From Terramyces sp. JEL0728 (taxonomy: Eukaryota > Chytridiomycota > Chytridiomycetes > Rhizophydiales > Terramycetaceae), in NCBI GenBank assembly GCA_027603945.1, contig JADIIU010000054.1:1-64000 (forward strand): a stretch of DNA of 64,000 nucleotides. Direction: 5' to 3'. The notes beneath the pieces are model-generated. The model ran no database searches, was not told where the DNA came from, and saw only the letters and a list, made by a program, of their open reading frames with translations. A program made the position numbers and the translations under genes. Of this stretch, positions 46,949-61,287 are shown piece by piece; the stretch's first letter is position 1; the number at the start of each line of letters is the position of its first letter.

Positions 46949-48167
46949 ATGCAAGCAATCACTGGAACTACGCAAAATTATGACTGGGGGAAATTAGGAG
47001 ATGTTTCGCAAGTGGCAACACTGGCGTCTGCTAACGGATTGGTTCCAGATGCTACTAAACCGTATGCGGAATTGTGGATGGGAACCCACCCGAATGGTCC
47101 TTCAGTCGTGTCTGGCAATTCAACAACACTTAAATCGCTACTAAACAAGCAAACCTTATCGCCAGGTATCCATGAAAAGTACAATGGTGATTTGCCCTTT
47201 TTATTCAAAGTCTTGTCTATCAGAAAAGCACTTTCCATCCAAGCACATCCAGATAAGGTTCTTGCTGCTCGCTTGCACGCAACTAGACCAGATATCTACA
47301 AGGATGGTAACCATAAACCAGAAATGGTAATCTTATTTAACATAGGCAGTTGCTTTGACCGACTTTGAGGCATTCATTGGATTTAGACCATTGCAGGAAA
47401 TCCAACAACACTTGAACGAATATCCTGAGTTTAAAGGTCTAGTTGGACGAGCTGGATTGGAGTTTGCAGTCACTGATAACGTTTCAACAAACAAGGAGTC
47501 TTTAAAAAGAGTATTCCACGCTTTGCAAACTTCAACTCCAGAGCAAATCACGGCAGCAGTTGAAAAATTAGTCTCTAGGGTTAAATCATCAACCAAGACA
47601 TTGGATCAATTGCTTGTCAGGTTAGATTCCCAATTCAAGAACGACGTTGGGACTTTCTGTGCATTCATGCTGAATTTCGTTACTTTGAAGCCTGGCCAAG
47701 CTATATTCTTGGCAGCGAATGAACCACATGCGTATTTATCTGGAGATTGTATCGAATGCATGGCCGCAAGTGACAATGTAGTCAGAAGCGGTTTGACTCC
47801 AAAATATAAGGATGTTGACACATTGGTATCGATGCTCACCTACAACTATGGCTCTGCACAAAATCAAATCTTGAATGGCGATCAAGCTACCAAGCATACG
47901 AAGCTATACAATCCTCCAATTGAAGAATTTTCAATCTACCAAACAGTGTTGCGTAATGAAAGTGAAACTCAAGCTGGAGTGCAAGGGCCAAGTATTATAA
48001 TAGTCGTGAATGGAAACGGCGTGTTTTCTGGCGATAAAGAGCTCCAAACTAAAGCTGGAAGCATATTGTTTGTCCCAAGCGGAATGGAAGTCACCACCAA
48101 GGCGACTGGCAATGAAGATTTGGTTTTTTACCGTGCATTCTGCGAACTGCCAGCATCAAGAATGTAA
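46949..48167 (+). CDS. PMI40: Mannose-6-phosphate isomerase, type I
   Basis: The exons are 46949-47326 and 47346-48167 with a 19-nt intron, giving 399 aa. It has the type I PMI fold: N-terminal QNYDWGKLGDVS, the zinc-binding QAHPDKVLAARLHA followed by YKDGNHKPEM, and FLAANEPHAYLSGDCIE with the catalytic region downstream. It interconverts fructose-6-P and mannose-6-P for glycosylation and cell-wall mannan. The stop reads TAATAAAC, so AATAAA overlaps it, and the convergent TBC gene ends 13 bp away. Confidence 0.96.
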
Positions 48168-48180
48168 TAAACATAATCTT

Positions 48181-49471
48181 TTATTCAAACTGGCCATTAT
48201 ATTCAAGTAAAAGTTCTTTGAGCGCCTTGTCATTCACATGCGATTCAAGATCAACCGCTTCTTTGATAATCAATTCGATATTCCCTTCATAGGATTTAAT
48301 CAGGTTGCTTCCTTTCAGTATTTCAAATATCAACTCCAGATCATTCGCCGACAAAATTAAATCTTGGTTGTGAGCGAGGATGGCGATTGAAAGTCTAATT
48401 AAAGTCAATATTATGCCATCTGCAAGCATGATATCGTATATGCGGAATATAATAGCAGGTGGAAAGCAGGAGGCAAAAAATGTCAAGAACCACTGTGTAG
48501 CATATGTGGATGGGGTGATGCCATATTCAGTAAAGTGTTCGGCTAGATCTGGTAGTAATTCCGCTACCAAATATGAATGCTGGTATAAAATCAAATCAAG
48601 ACCGTCCAAACCAGTAGTGAAAAGAGAACGGGTGCCTTCCGCGGAATTTAAGCTGTAATCCCATTTCAAGTCATCCAATATAGAATTTCTTGGTATTCTA
48701 CCCATCATCGCAGTGAACATTGCAAATACTTTGTCTTCAGGAATCTGTAGATTAATCAGAAAATACATTTTGCATTAGCAGCGGGCCAACACAGAATGGC
48801 ATTCCTTGGCAGAATCCCAAGCTATTGTCGTATATGGAATACGCTTCAAGAACTCTAAATAAACTCTTCTGGCCCTCTCCGTCTCTTTCTTTGAATAGTT
48901 CATGGTCGGGAAAAGTTCGATGCACATCCCTAGTATAAAAGCCTGGTTACATTTCAATTTCTTTTCCGCAAGGGCTGTCCATTTCTGATAATTTTCTGTA
49001 CAGTGGAATTGCAGAATCCAAATTGGCTTTTGAAAGTAAAATCCATACTTTGTTTCGCAAGTTTTCCGGTATTGGTGACGAACGTACTTTTGCCCTTACT
49101 AACTGTTTGTATTTCTCTCTCTTTCCCTCCGAATCATTGATATATTCTATCCAAAAGTTTGTAATTGAATCTCCTGACGAAATTGCTGTTAGCGATTCTC
49201 TTGCTTGAGCTTGCACTTTGATTACTCCATTGTCCACTGTGACTGCTTTGGGATCAGACTGAAGGTCGGAATTTACCTTGTCCAACTGCGATAATAGTGA
49301 ATTTACATACTCGGAATCTTTTTCCGGAATTATGTTTTGTTCTTCCTCGTCTAGAAACATGTTGGAGGCAATCTTGGTTGCCTGACTATATATTGCGTTG
49401 GAAACATTCGATATTGACCATTCAAAATGCTTTTTTGGCAGTGAAGTCGACCTTGGATATTGATTTTCCAT
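48181..49471 (-). CDS. TBC-domain Rab GTPase-activating protein
   Basis: The exons are 49471-48951, 48929-48767 and 48744-48181, with introns of 21 and 22 nt, giving 415 aa. The TBC domain spans about residues 130-400. Visible are the start IPENLRNKVWILLSKA, the arginine-finger motif DVHRTFPDH (IxxDxxR) formed across the first intron, and the glutamine finger in SLGFCQGMPF (YxQ-like). A long helical tail follows. It should stimulate GTP hydrolysis on a Rab. The N-terminal 130 residues have no recognised domain. The GAATAAAAG stop context overlaps its polyadenylation signal. Confidence 0.92.
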
Positions 49472-49743
49472 CTGTGAGTAAGAAATCCAAAAACGAGGCG
49501 GAGTGATTATATTTGATCAGGAATGACAGTGATTTACATTTACAAAGGCAATCGTATTACGTCCCATTCTGCAGCAATCATCGGAGATTGATTTTGGCAG
49601 ATTTCTAGGTCTGACACAATTTGACTTGTGCTCGTTCATAGCTTAGTATTCGTTCTTGAAGACAATGAAACCGACTATCTTGACAAGTTGAACCCAATTT
49701 AACTCTATGGTAACAGCTTTTTTTCCGATAATATAAATTTTCA

Positions 49744-50670
49744 ATGCATCTCACACAGGAGCAGATAATTCAAGTTGCAATGCACTAACAATAGTTAGAT
49801 AGAGATGGATTCCTGGTGGTTCCCAACTTTTTTGATCCGAAAGAGTTGAGGGAGGAAGCAGCAAACTTGTTGAATGGTAATAGTCTTGTTAACAAAGCAA
49901 TGAACTTGAATGAGCATCCACTTGTTAAATTCACAACTGGAGACAAGGAGCATGTAGGAAATGAATACTTTTTGGAATCTGGAGACAAGATTCGTTATTT
50001 CTTGGAACCTGATGCGGTGGATGAAAAGAACAACCTAAAGTACGGAAAGGAGAGAGCAATCAACAAGATTGGACATGCTCTCCATGAATTGAACCCGGTT
50101 TTCAAAAAATTCACCTTAAATAACGATCTTGCTGAACTTGCCGAAAGTTTAGAATTTAAAGACCCACGGGTTTTGCAATCAATGCTGATCTTCAAAGTAA
50201 GCTATATCTAAAACAGCAACCATCAATTGGAGGGATTGTCCCGCCTCATGTAGACTCTACATTTTTGTACACAGATCCACCATCTTGCAAGGGGTTATGG
50301 TTTGCGCTTGAGGACTGTACTTTAGAAAATGGGTGTATGTGGTTTGCTCCAGGATCACATAAAAGTATTTGGTATTAATTCAGAGTATCCATTGCAAAAA
50401 AGATTTGTTCGGGATGGAAATAGTGCTACCAAGACTATATATTTGAGCGACAAGACCAACGAACCTTCTGATGACGAATACGTTGCCGCTCCGGTTACTG
50501 CAGGATCATTAGTGTTGATCCACGGACTCGTTCATCATAAATCTGGCGCAAACAAATCAGACAAGAGCAGATGGATTTATACTTTCCATATGATTGAAGG
50601 GCGATATCCTTATCCTTCGGACAACTGGTTGCTGCCAACCCCGTCAATGCCTTTTTCAAAACTATTCTAA
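49744..50670 (+). CDS. PHYHD1-type phytanoyl-CoA dioxygenase
   Basis: The exons are 49744-49773, 49795-50196, 50217-50364 and 50384-50670, with introns of 21, 20 and 19 nt, giving 288 aa. The 30-nt first exon supplies [10 protein letters not shown], joining to [13 protein letters not shown], the normal start of this family. The Fe(II)/2-oxoglutarate site is complete: HVDSTF (HxD) and the distal His in [28 protein letters not shown] and the terminal [11 protein letters not shown] match PHYHD1. It is a 2-oxoglutarate oxygenase whose natural substrate is unsettled. AATAAA overlaps the stop. Confidence 0.93.
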
Positions 50671-50685
50671 TAAACAACATTTCAT

Positions 50686-53600
50686 TCAATATATTTCTTG
50701 GGATTCGCTGAGAAACATTTCAATTTGTGCCAGATCTTCTACGTCGTCCGCAATACCATGATATTTTTTGTATAATTTCCAAAGTTTGATTGCATCGCTA
50801 GTTCTATCGTTAGATTGCATTTACCTGGACGCATTCAAAGTAGCCTGCAATAGCTTGGTGATTCTGTTATTCTTGATCAAGTGCTTCACAAATGATTCCA
50901 TACATTGCGATCTTCCTATTGTCAGATATTTGCCATGATCATTTAGCAAATCAAAGATGGTTGATGACAATGAATCTTGAATTTCCGTGAAAACAGCGTA
51001 TTTTTGGGAATATTCTTTAAGAAGTACAAGAACTTTTACTGACTTCTCTTCATTCTCCCATTTAATATATGAATCTAGCGATTCATTTTTGATTGAGCCT
51101 GGTAGTCTACTGAGCAGTAAATAAGAGCAAATCATTTCGTTTGCAGTATTTTGATATCTTGAACAAATATCCAAAATATCAACAAAGAAACTACTCGTCA
51201 AATGCTCAATCTCTATCAAATGATCTGCATACTGAATAAATTGGTGCAAATCAGAATCTGCGTTATCTTGTAGTTACCGTCTGATTTAAACCGGTTGGTC
51301 AGCATATTTTTCAGCACTGTACTCCAAACTGAATGTAGGTTTTTCAGAGTTGAAAGCTGCGGAATGTAAAGCATACTGCGCAATAGGGAGTACTGTTTAG
51401 ATAATGGAAGCTGGGAGGTCGGAAAGGTTTCAAGCACATTAAACCATAACTCCAAGTCAAATATTGAATAATCTAGACAAATTTTGCAAATAAGGTTCAA
51501 TGTCTGATTGTAAACAATAATTTTACCGTTTCGTTAGTTCGATACGAAAGCCAAAGGGATCTTACAAGAGCCAACTTGTTGCTGTTTTCAAAATCAGAGA
51601 GTAGCTGTGGAAACCCAATTTCTTCAAAATCTTTCAAGTACATCAAAGTCTTTACCTTTTTTCTTGTTAAGGAAGGCTTACCGAATAGCTTCAGGATCAA
51701 TATGTTTCGAGCTAAATCCATCCAATGTTGTAAACCTCAATATAATCGATAAACTTTGGATCCTTGAAGAGACTGATATTTTGTTGTTTGGCTACTTAAA
51801 TAGAAATTACCAATTGTGAAAACGCATACAATTTGCTCACTCCCCATTCAACTTTACCATTAAACAAGAATATGACACGCTCTTGCAATTCCAAGTCAGA
51901 TTGAAGTGGATTTAAATCAGTTGTTATCCACTTTTGAAGGAGCATCAACTTTAATTTTTCCAAGTCAATGTTGTTTCTTTTGGCCACTTCTTCTGCCAAC
52001 GTATGAAAAGTTTCCACTATCATTAAACTCTATTACCTTCCAGCTTTGGTCTGTTATTCTCGTGTGTTAACAACTGCGCAATCAATGAGTTTGGTTTTGT
52101 TACAAGTTTGTCATAGATCTGCAGCCCATATATCTGTAAAGAATTTTCTGTTTCGGCTATCGCAAGCATATTCTTGATTTTCGACACCCCAGTCTGTGCC
52201 ATCTCTAACGTTGCCGTTTCCTTGGATTAGTTTGCACATACTTTATCTCCTTGAAGTGAATGTACCCATTTATCGGCAAATTGGAGACCTAATCTGTAGG
52301 CAGCAATCCGATCTTCTCCTCTCGGAAAATTGCCTGCTATATAGACAGTGGTTCGTACAAGTAATTCATAATCAGCAATTTTAGTAACCAGAGCTTTAAA
52401 ATCGTTGAATGTGATGTCTCTGCCAATCAGTCGCAGTTCATATTCTTCAAGATTTTGATACTGCTCAAGTTCCAGTTGCTTTAATTAGCTAATTTGTACC
52501 AATTTTTGGATTTTTTGATTGATCAAGGCTTCGTAGAACTTGTCAGTCGAAAGTTCAAGGACCTGAGTTAATGGGATCAATCTGGAAATTGTAGATTCAG
52601 TGATTTCAACCGACAGAACCTTGATTGGATCAATCATTATTTGATGGAAAGGAAGACGTTCTGTGCGCATATTATGGAACTTGTTAGCAATCGAAATACC
52701 ACTTCGTTTGAGATTTTCCACACTTTTTCAATATTACTCAAGCCTATATCAATTTCATTTGGTGGAAAATTCTCCTCTTCGGAAGGTTCAGATGCCCTAT
52801 TATAGCGCACTAGTATATCAAGAATAGCTTTCTTCTTCTTTGTGACTGTGCAAGAGGGATCCAAATACAAAATCTGCTGACATAGGAAAATGAGACCTGG
52901 TATCAGAGCATATTACCTGGATAGTCATAGGGGGATACCTTTGGTAAATAGTCGTTCAGAAGCAAATCCAAAAGCAAAGATTTGTTGGTGTACTTTTCAA
53001 TCGCAAAGACTATTCGAGAATGGCGGTCTTCATCGTTGGAGTGAATAAAGAAGTTTAGCTGAATGTAATTTTTGTATATGAAATCAAATTCAATGTTGAA
53101 CTGATCTGCAAAATCTTCCCCAAGTGTGAGATCGCCAGATTTGAATAATAAATATGGGACTAGAGATCTTCGGTATTCGTCACCCTGCGGAGTTTGTGCT
53201 TTAAAGACCATTTCCTCACATGGAATTTCTCGTCAGAAACAAATTACCCAGCATTTTAAATTCCTGTAGCCATTTTGAGTGGATTACAAGCTGTAAACAG
53301 TTGACTTGGAATATCCGTTGATTCCAATGCTTTCCTGCCAAAGATCCCAGGTTACCAATCCTTTGTAATTTTAGATGATCTTTGCCCGCATTGGTAATAC
53401 CATTCTAAAGATTAATTAGAAAGTACCTTGAACAGCTCATTTGATTTTCCAATAGGCAAAAACAGCATGCACCCGAGAGTGTAATCGTAGTCCATATTGC
53501 TAGTTGCCAACAAATTTTGCAAAGAGTTGACAATTGAGTCGGTGATTAAATGGTCTAGTTCTTTGAACGGTCCTTTGGCATGGAACTGCTGCTTTAGCAA

Positions 53601-56600
53601 CTGGCATATTCTTATACAACTTGCGTAGTTTCTAGTTGAAAAGCATTTTTGAGCAACATCTAATGCAGCAGAATAGACATCATTTTCTGCAGACTTTCCC
53701 TTCCCTTTTGAATCTGCTGTGTCTTCTTGAAGATCCCGCATCTTTATAAAAGTCAACAAATTGGGCAGTATTGCAGAGGACGATGCAACTAAACCGATAT
53801 CTTGATACCTGTCTTCAAATAGCCCGTCGATTTCAGATTTGCTTTTGTTTTTTACCACGGATTGCTTGTAAGCTCCAAGATCTGTTTGCATAATCACTTC
53901 ATAAGCAATTTCTAGTCTTTTGAAAAATGCCATGTGCACTTTGTTATCTCAATATTACTCTCTAGCTGGCTGGGTTTACAGTGCTTCACTGTTAACTTTG
54001 ACATCTCCAAAACACTGTGTGAAATTTCGACACACTTGCTAGGGTATTTGTCAGCATTTGAAATTAGATCCCCAATCAGATGGGAAATAATTTCGGAACA
54101 ATACTCCTGGTCTAATTTGACTAGTTCCTATCGTTACTGATCAACTACTTTGCATATGGATAGTACATGACTTGCTTCCCCATTTAGAGCCAAATAACGG
54201 CCAATTCTTGATAGTATCGTACGTTGTTCAAACCCTAGTATTTCTCCCATTTTGATACAGTGGCCCTCTTCAGCCTTTTGCTCTTCTATTATTTCATCCA
54301 GTAGAACAACAGTGAATTCTTTATCTTCCAATTGCTTTGGGGTAATATTTCGATTCAGTTGAATACATAGCTGAATTGTCTTACTATAAACTGGCGAATT
54401 AAATACCAAGGCTCCAGCTCGCAAGAAACCAATGAAAATTTCCAAATCAACATGAATCATGCCGTCTAATTTGAACAAAATCCAGGTATCTATATGCTTG
54501 AGCACATACTGTAGCTCTTCTGGCTCAATATACTTTTGCTGCCCACTTTCTGAGCAATTTTTCAATAATCGTTCCAATTGGTCCAGCATTGCGTTGTTGA
54601 CTAGATACTGCAAACGCTGAACAAACACATCTATTCTGCTTACACCGTATACATCAGACACCATTATCGCGTCGTCGATGGCACGATCAGTGTCATTTGA
54701 CAGTATAAGGGAAATGATCTTTAGAGCAGTAACTTTATCCGAGACATTGAACTTGTCCACACCATACGACTTGACCATTCTTTTCAATTCCATCATCCTG
54801 TATTGTTCAGACAATTCTGTTGATAGTTTATTTTCATTTTTGAGCGCTTCAGCTATCAACTTGTCAAGAGCATGGGACCAAGGTATTGGCGAGCGGCGCA
54901 TCAAGTCAATTAGAATCTCTGATCTGTAAGTTTGGCATTCGATTAAAGATAAAATTGGGAAAACTCGAAGCTCCATATCGTCAGATTCTTGGATCAAATC
55001 TTTGGCGTACTCCACCAGAAACAAATTCAGTGATACTCGATTTTTGGTTAGGTATGGTTTGATATGTTGTTGAATCTGGGGGACGATTTCGTCGGGTGAT
55101 TCAGCCCTATCTAACATCGACATTGCAGTTATTTGCACAGTGCTGTTTTCAAAGCTTTCAAAGGTTGTATAAAAAGAGTGCATACCCTAAAATTAGCAAC
55201 AGTTACTGCCAACTCAATGATGTCTTGCAATTGAGTAATACGTTTAGTGATTTCAGAAAAAATATCACTGCTTTTGAATTTTTGTGAAGATGAAGCCTTG
55301 AAGATGCTCGAAATGTAATTTTCAGGAGTAGTGGAGCTCTCTTTATCTTTGAGATTATCTGAGGCCCATTCTAGCAGAAATAGAGAGTCTTTGAATGATC
55401 CTTGTTTTGCAATAGTTTCAGCGCGTTCCAGAATCCACTTGTATAAGACTTTCTTAGATTTAGCTTCCTTTTCAATCTCACAAAGTATCAAAGTCAAAAT
55501 TCGAGATGGTATTTCTAGGTGGATGTATGAAATTAGCAATTCCAAGTTCTTTTCAAAGTCCAATTCTGTTTTAGCAGACACATACCTGTCCTGTGCCGTC
55601 TGCAAACGATTAACGCCAAATCGTATCTTTCCAAAGAGAGATATAGCTGTAAATTCAAGATCATTTTTGATTTTAGGAATATTTGAGCGCTCGAGCAAAA
55701 CCCATCCTGATTTCGGTCTTTGCTTCTCCATTGGTATTGGATTTCAAGAAAAGTGTTTACTCTTCCAATCAATTGTGTAAATTCATTTACAATAGCTGGC
55801 TGGTTCAACCCTGCGAATGTATTTTTGGCAAATAGAAAGATCGATTGCAGTTGTTGAGTGTCTTCTGACTTGTAGCTTAAACAAAACGAATAAACAAACT
55901 CATAATCCTACGGTCAACACATCGTACAGTGATTTCTCCCAGAATATCAATAATTTCTTCAAATGGGCTGCACAATAATCTGGCTTTATAAAATTCATCA
56001 TTCGAAATATTGTTTTCTGCCGCATAAGCTTCAGCTCTCTCTAGATTTGTCTGTAAAAGCTGTAAGAGGATTTCTTTTGGGTCAGTCACTACTTTTTCGT
56101 ATAATTTCAGATTTCCTTCCTTGGATAGAACAAATACATTCTCTGAGCAAGCCTTTAAATTAATCTCTCTACAATATTGAACAAATAAGAATCCCCTTGT
56201 GTCTAATATTCTGGCAGCATCTGCGAATCCGCAAATAATCCTGAATGCATCCAGTTTGCGTATATTGGCAACCGTTAATTCCAGCTTTTTGGCAATCAGG
56301 AAGCTTATCAATTATAAAGTACCTTTCTGCATCAATGGCGTAAATCTGGTTCTCCAAGTGAACTATTATCATTCCGTTCAGTGAAATGATGTTCAGAATG
56401 TGTTGTTTGAAATTGACCGACTCTTCCAAGGTGCGGTTGTACAATCGCAATGCGTCTTGTTACAAAAAACTTACCTCCTACCGTTAATATAGCACTCTAA
56501 AATAAGAATCATGTACCACCATTGGCGATTACAACTTTTCCAGGAGAATGTTTTTGTATTACTGTAAAGTCGATATCCCACTTTATGATTTCATGCTTGA

Positions 56601-57098
56601 AGGAGCTGCTTGAGAATATTTCATGTCGAGCCTTGAATTATATACCAAACACCTCTGGATCTCTTGTGATTTTCAACATGTTTCCTGCAAACAGGACAAT
56701 TAATTCATTGTCGCTAAATTAGACCCAAGATACTCATTGAACAGCAATCCTTGAAACTTCTTTTCAGTTTTTGAGTTGTTCAATAGGATAGAGTGGAGTA
56801 CGTTCCCGTCGAAATCAATAAACGATAAACTTCCCAAAGAGTCTGCAATCACTAGTAATTGGGAAGAGATTGCCATATACTCTATGGGACAATCTGATAT
56901 TAGATTATTGGTACCTAATTGTATGGTTATTGTATTCTGTGTTCCCAAATCTACGATAAACAATTCCTCGTTGCACGTAATTGCACTTTTGATATCGTTT
57001 GAAACAACAATACAGTCAGTCGCTCGACCTAATTCTTTGATTTCCTTCAATATTAACTCCTTTTCGATTAATTCCAGAGCAGAGTTTTCTCCTGCCAT
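50686..57098 (-). CDS. KNTC1: ROD/KNTC1 kinetochore protein of the RZZ complex
   Basis: About 23 exons and 22 introns (nearly all 19-23 nt) assemble into roughly 1,985 residues. The N-terminal part is a beta-propeller-like region (ELFIVDLGTQNTIT, KVVIANGG). The rest is alpha-solenoid, with the ROD C-terminal hallmarks CEEMVFKAQTPQGDEYRRSL and RKKVKTLMYLKDFEEIGFPQ. The end is DAIKLWKLYKKYHG. Human KNTC1 has 2,209 residues. Family knowledge: with ZW10 and Zwilch it recruits dynein and Mad1 to unattached kinetochores. NBAS/Sec39 is the nearest alternative, but the C-terminal segment fits ROD. The junctions at 56456-56516 are ambiguous. Confidence 0.8.
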
Positions 57099-57484
57099 GT
57101 TGGAGATTTGATCTGGACGATTTTCCTGGACAAAGTTGAGTTTGTCGGAATAGATATTAGCTATGAGAATGAGCAGTCCAAAGACACCATTACGTATTTA
57201 TAATTACTACTTGTTACCGGTTTAAAGAGATGCCCTCCATCGAGCACAGCCAATGTACTCTACGCGCTCATTGTATAACTAACCGGTTATTTAAGCGGGG
57301 ATTTGCATGATTACTTTAGCGTTGCTAGTCGCTATCCACCATCCCTTTGGATTTATCGGATGAGAAAGCGAGATACTAATTGAATTATGGGCAAAAGTAT
57401 CATCGTATCAGAAATGTTTCCCTGTGCGGTCGCAGGATAAGTGCTTCAATTTAAATTGTTTGCAAATTGAAAATCATCTGTAAA
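57099..57484. promoter_or_regulatory. Divergent promoter region, KNTC1 and MO25
   Basis: This head-to-head spacer of 386 bp has no coding exon I can support. It contains two ACCGGT palindromes at 57216-57221 and 57282-57287 (the second within AACCGGTT), 66 bp apart, and a CCAAT at about 57250. These may be shared control sites for a mitotic gene and a cell-polarity gene. This is inference. Confidence 0.4.
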
Positions 57485-58598
57485 ATGAACTTTTTCAAAC
57501 CAAAACAAAAGTCTCCAACGGAATTAGTGAAAATTACAAAAGATTCAATATCAAAATTGGATTCCGGGGATTCTAGAAAAGTAATTTTTGTTTTATTTGC
57601 AGCTGAATGAGGAAATATCGAAAAACCTGGTTTCAATGAAAAATGTATTATATGGCGATGGAGGTACTTTTTCTTAATCCAAGAAAACGATCCAGTTCCG
57701 GAATTGGTTACTCAATTGTCAACAGAAATTATCAACACCGACTTGCTAGTCATCTTGGTTCACAGTATCCAGTTACTAGAGTTTGAAGCAAAGAAGGACG
57801 TTGCTCAGATTTTCAATAACTTGTTGAGAAGACAATTAGGAACACGATTTCCTACTGCAGATTACATTGGAGGAAAGCCAGAAGTGTTGATGACCTTGAT
57901 TGGTGGATATGAAAAGCAGGATATTTCATTGAACTGCGGTATGATTTTAAGGGAAAGTTTAAGGCATGAACTGCTAGCCAAGATTATTTTAGAGTCGCCG
58001 CAATTCTGGAACTTTTTCAATTACGTCGAGCTATCCACTTTTGATGTTGCCTCTGATGCATTCGCAACATTCAAAGATTGTTTGACCAAGCACAAAACAC
58101 TTGTAGTTGGATTCCTTGAAGCCCATTATGATCAAGTATATCTTGGTTAATCCTAGTTTTTTGAAAAGTACAATGCTCTGTTAAATTCCTCCAATTACGT
58201 TACCAAAAGACAGAGCTTGAAGGTATCTTTTGTTAACGCAGCTATTGGGCGAATTGTTACTCGACCGCAACAACTATTCCATCATGCTAAAGTACATAGC
58301 GAGTCCAGATAATCTACGACTAATGATGAACCTTTTACGGGAAAAAAGTAAGAACATTCAATTTGAAGCATTCCATGTATTTAAGGTACGCGTTACTAAC
58401 AAGATATTCATTGCGAACCCTCAAAAAACAAAGCCAATTCTTGATATCTTGTACAAAAACAAAGATCGTTTGATTACCTTCTTGAGTAATTTCCACAACG
58501 ACAAAGCTGGTAATTTTGGGTTGAACATAGATGATGAACACTTTAACGATGAAAAAGTATTCCTAATTAACCAAATATCGGAATTGAAAGCTCCATAA
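57485..58598 (+). CDS. MO25: MO25/Cab39/Hym1 scaffold protein
   Basis: There are seven exons: 57485-57580, 57603-57663, 57684-58135, 58157-58222, 58242-58385, 58404-58509 and 58531-58598, with introns of 22, 20, 21, 19, 18 and 21 nt, giving 330 aa. It is near-canonical: [44 protein letters not shown] and [20 protein letters not shown]. The last two introns are multiples of three without stops, so only comparison with the family shows they are removed. MO25 activates GCK/STE20 kinases and LKB1-type complexes in polarity and cytokinesis. Confidence 0.96.
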
Positions 58599-58625
58599 AA
58601 GAATGTAGAATTGCCATTTATAATT

Positions 58626-58806
58626 TTATACTATGCACTTGAGAGCACTGCTTAATTCAAGCCAGTCACCAAGGACGCAATGCAAAGAGCGACAGTGTTC
58701 ATCTATAACTCGCGGATACTGCTCATCCAACCCCACTGCAGTAATGTTTTGATTGATGGTTTTGATTTTTTCGTATGGTGACGCGGCTAGTATAAAAGCG
58801 AAAATG
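58626..58806 (-). CDS. Possible small minus-strand exon upstream of profilin
   Basis: A stop-free frame reads about 60 codons, starting near 58806 and ending IVDEHC-like, precisely LELSSALKCIV at 58626. The residue pattern looks coding, but there is no ATG and no clean acceptor. It overlaps the profilin promoter on the opposite strand. I list it only as a candidate. Confidence 0.25.
58791..58798 (+). promoter_or_regulatory. TATA box of the profilin gene
   Basis: TATAAAAG lies 40 bp before the profilin ATG, a fitting place for the TATA element of a highly expressed gene with a short leader. Confidence 0.5.
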
Positions 58807-58838
58807 GCTTTTCAGTTTTGCCAATCTATATTTGAATC

Positions 58839-59263
58839 ATGTCTTGGCAAGCATACGTTGATACTAACCTTGTTGGAACTGGGAAAATCGCAAAAGCTGC
58901 AATTTACGGCCACGACGGATCTCTCTGGGCTACCTCTAAAGGATTCAGCGTAACCCTGGCATTAATTACAGGTTTCATCTACTGAAATCCAAGGAGTCGT
59001 TGCCGCTTTCAAAGATGCAACCGCGATCCGTGCTAATGGACTTTTAGTCGGAGGAATCAAGCATATTGCTATCCGTGCTGACGAACGTAGTGTTTACGGC
59101 AAAAAGGTACCAATCTATTTGATTGTAGGGAACTGGTGGTGTATGCTGCGTTAAAACCAAACAAGCAATCCTCATCGCCATGTATGAAGAACCAGTTCAA
59201 TTTGGAGAAGCAACCAAAGTCGTTGAAGCTCTTGCTGATTACTTGATTAGCGTCAACTATTAA
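58839..59263 (+). CDS. PFN: Profilin
   Basis: The exons are 58839-58949, 58972-59106 and 59129-59263, with two 22-nt introns, giving 126 aa, the usual profilin length. It starts [20 protein letters not shown], the poly-proline-binding Trp/Tyr set, then [15 protein letters not shown]. The C-terminal half has the actin-binding [19 protein letters not shown] and ends [12 protein letters not shown]. It controls actin monomer exchange. Confidence 0.98.
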
Positions 59264-61094
<1,831 letters not shown>

Positions 61095-61287
61095 AATATT
61101 GCATCGAATAAATTTGGGCAGATATATACTATTATTGATTACAAAGAACAATGAATCTTACTATATTCAACTTTTAGATGCAATCCAATTGTAGCTGTCA
61201 AATTCAAAATCCTGAATTCCTCGGTTTGTGATTGGCCCAATAACCAGCTTCAAGTGCACGATAAAACACAGTCCCAAACAAATAAAG

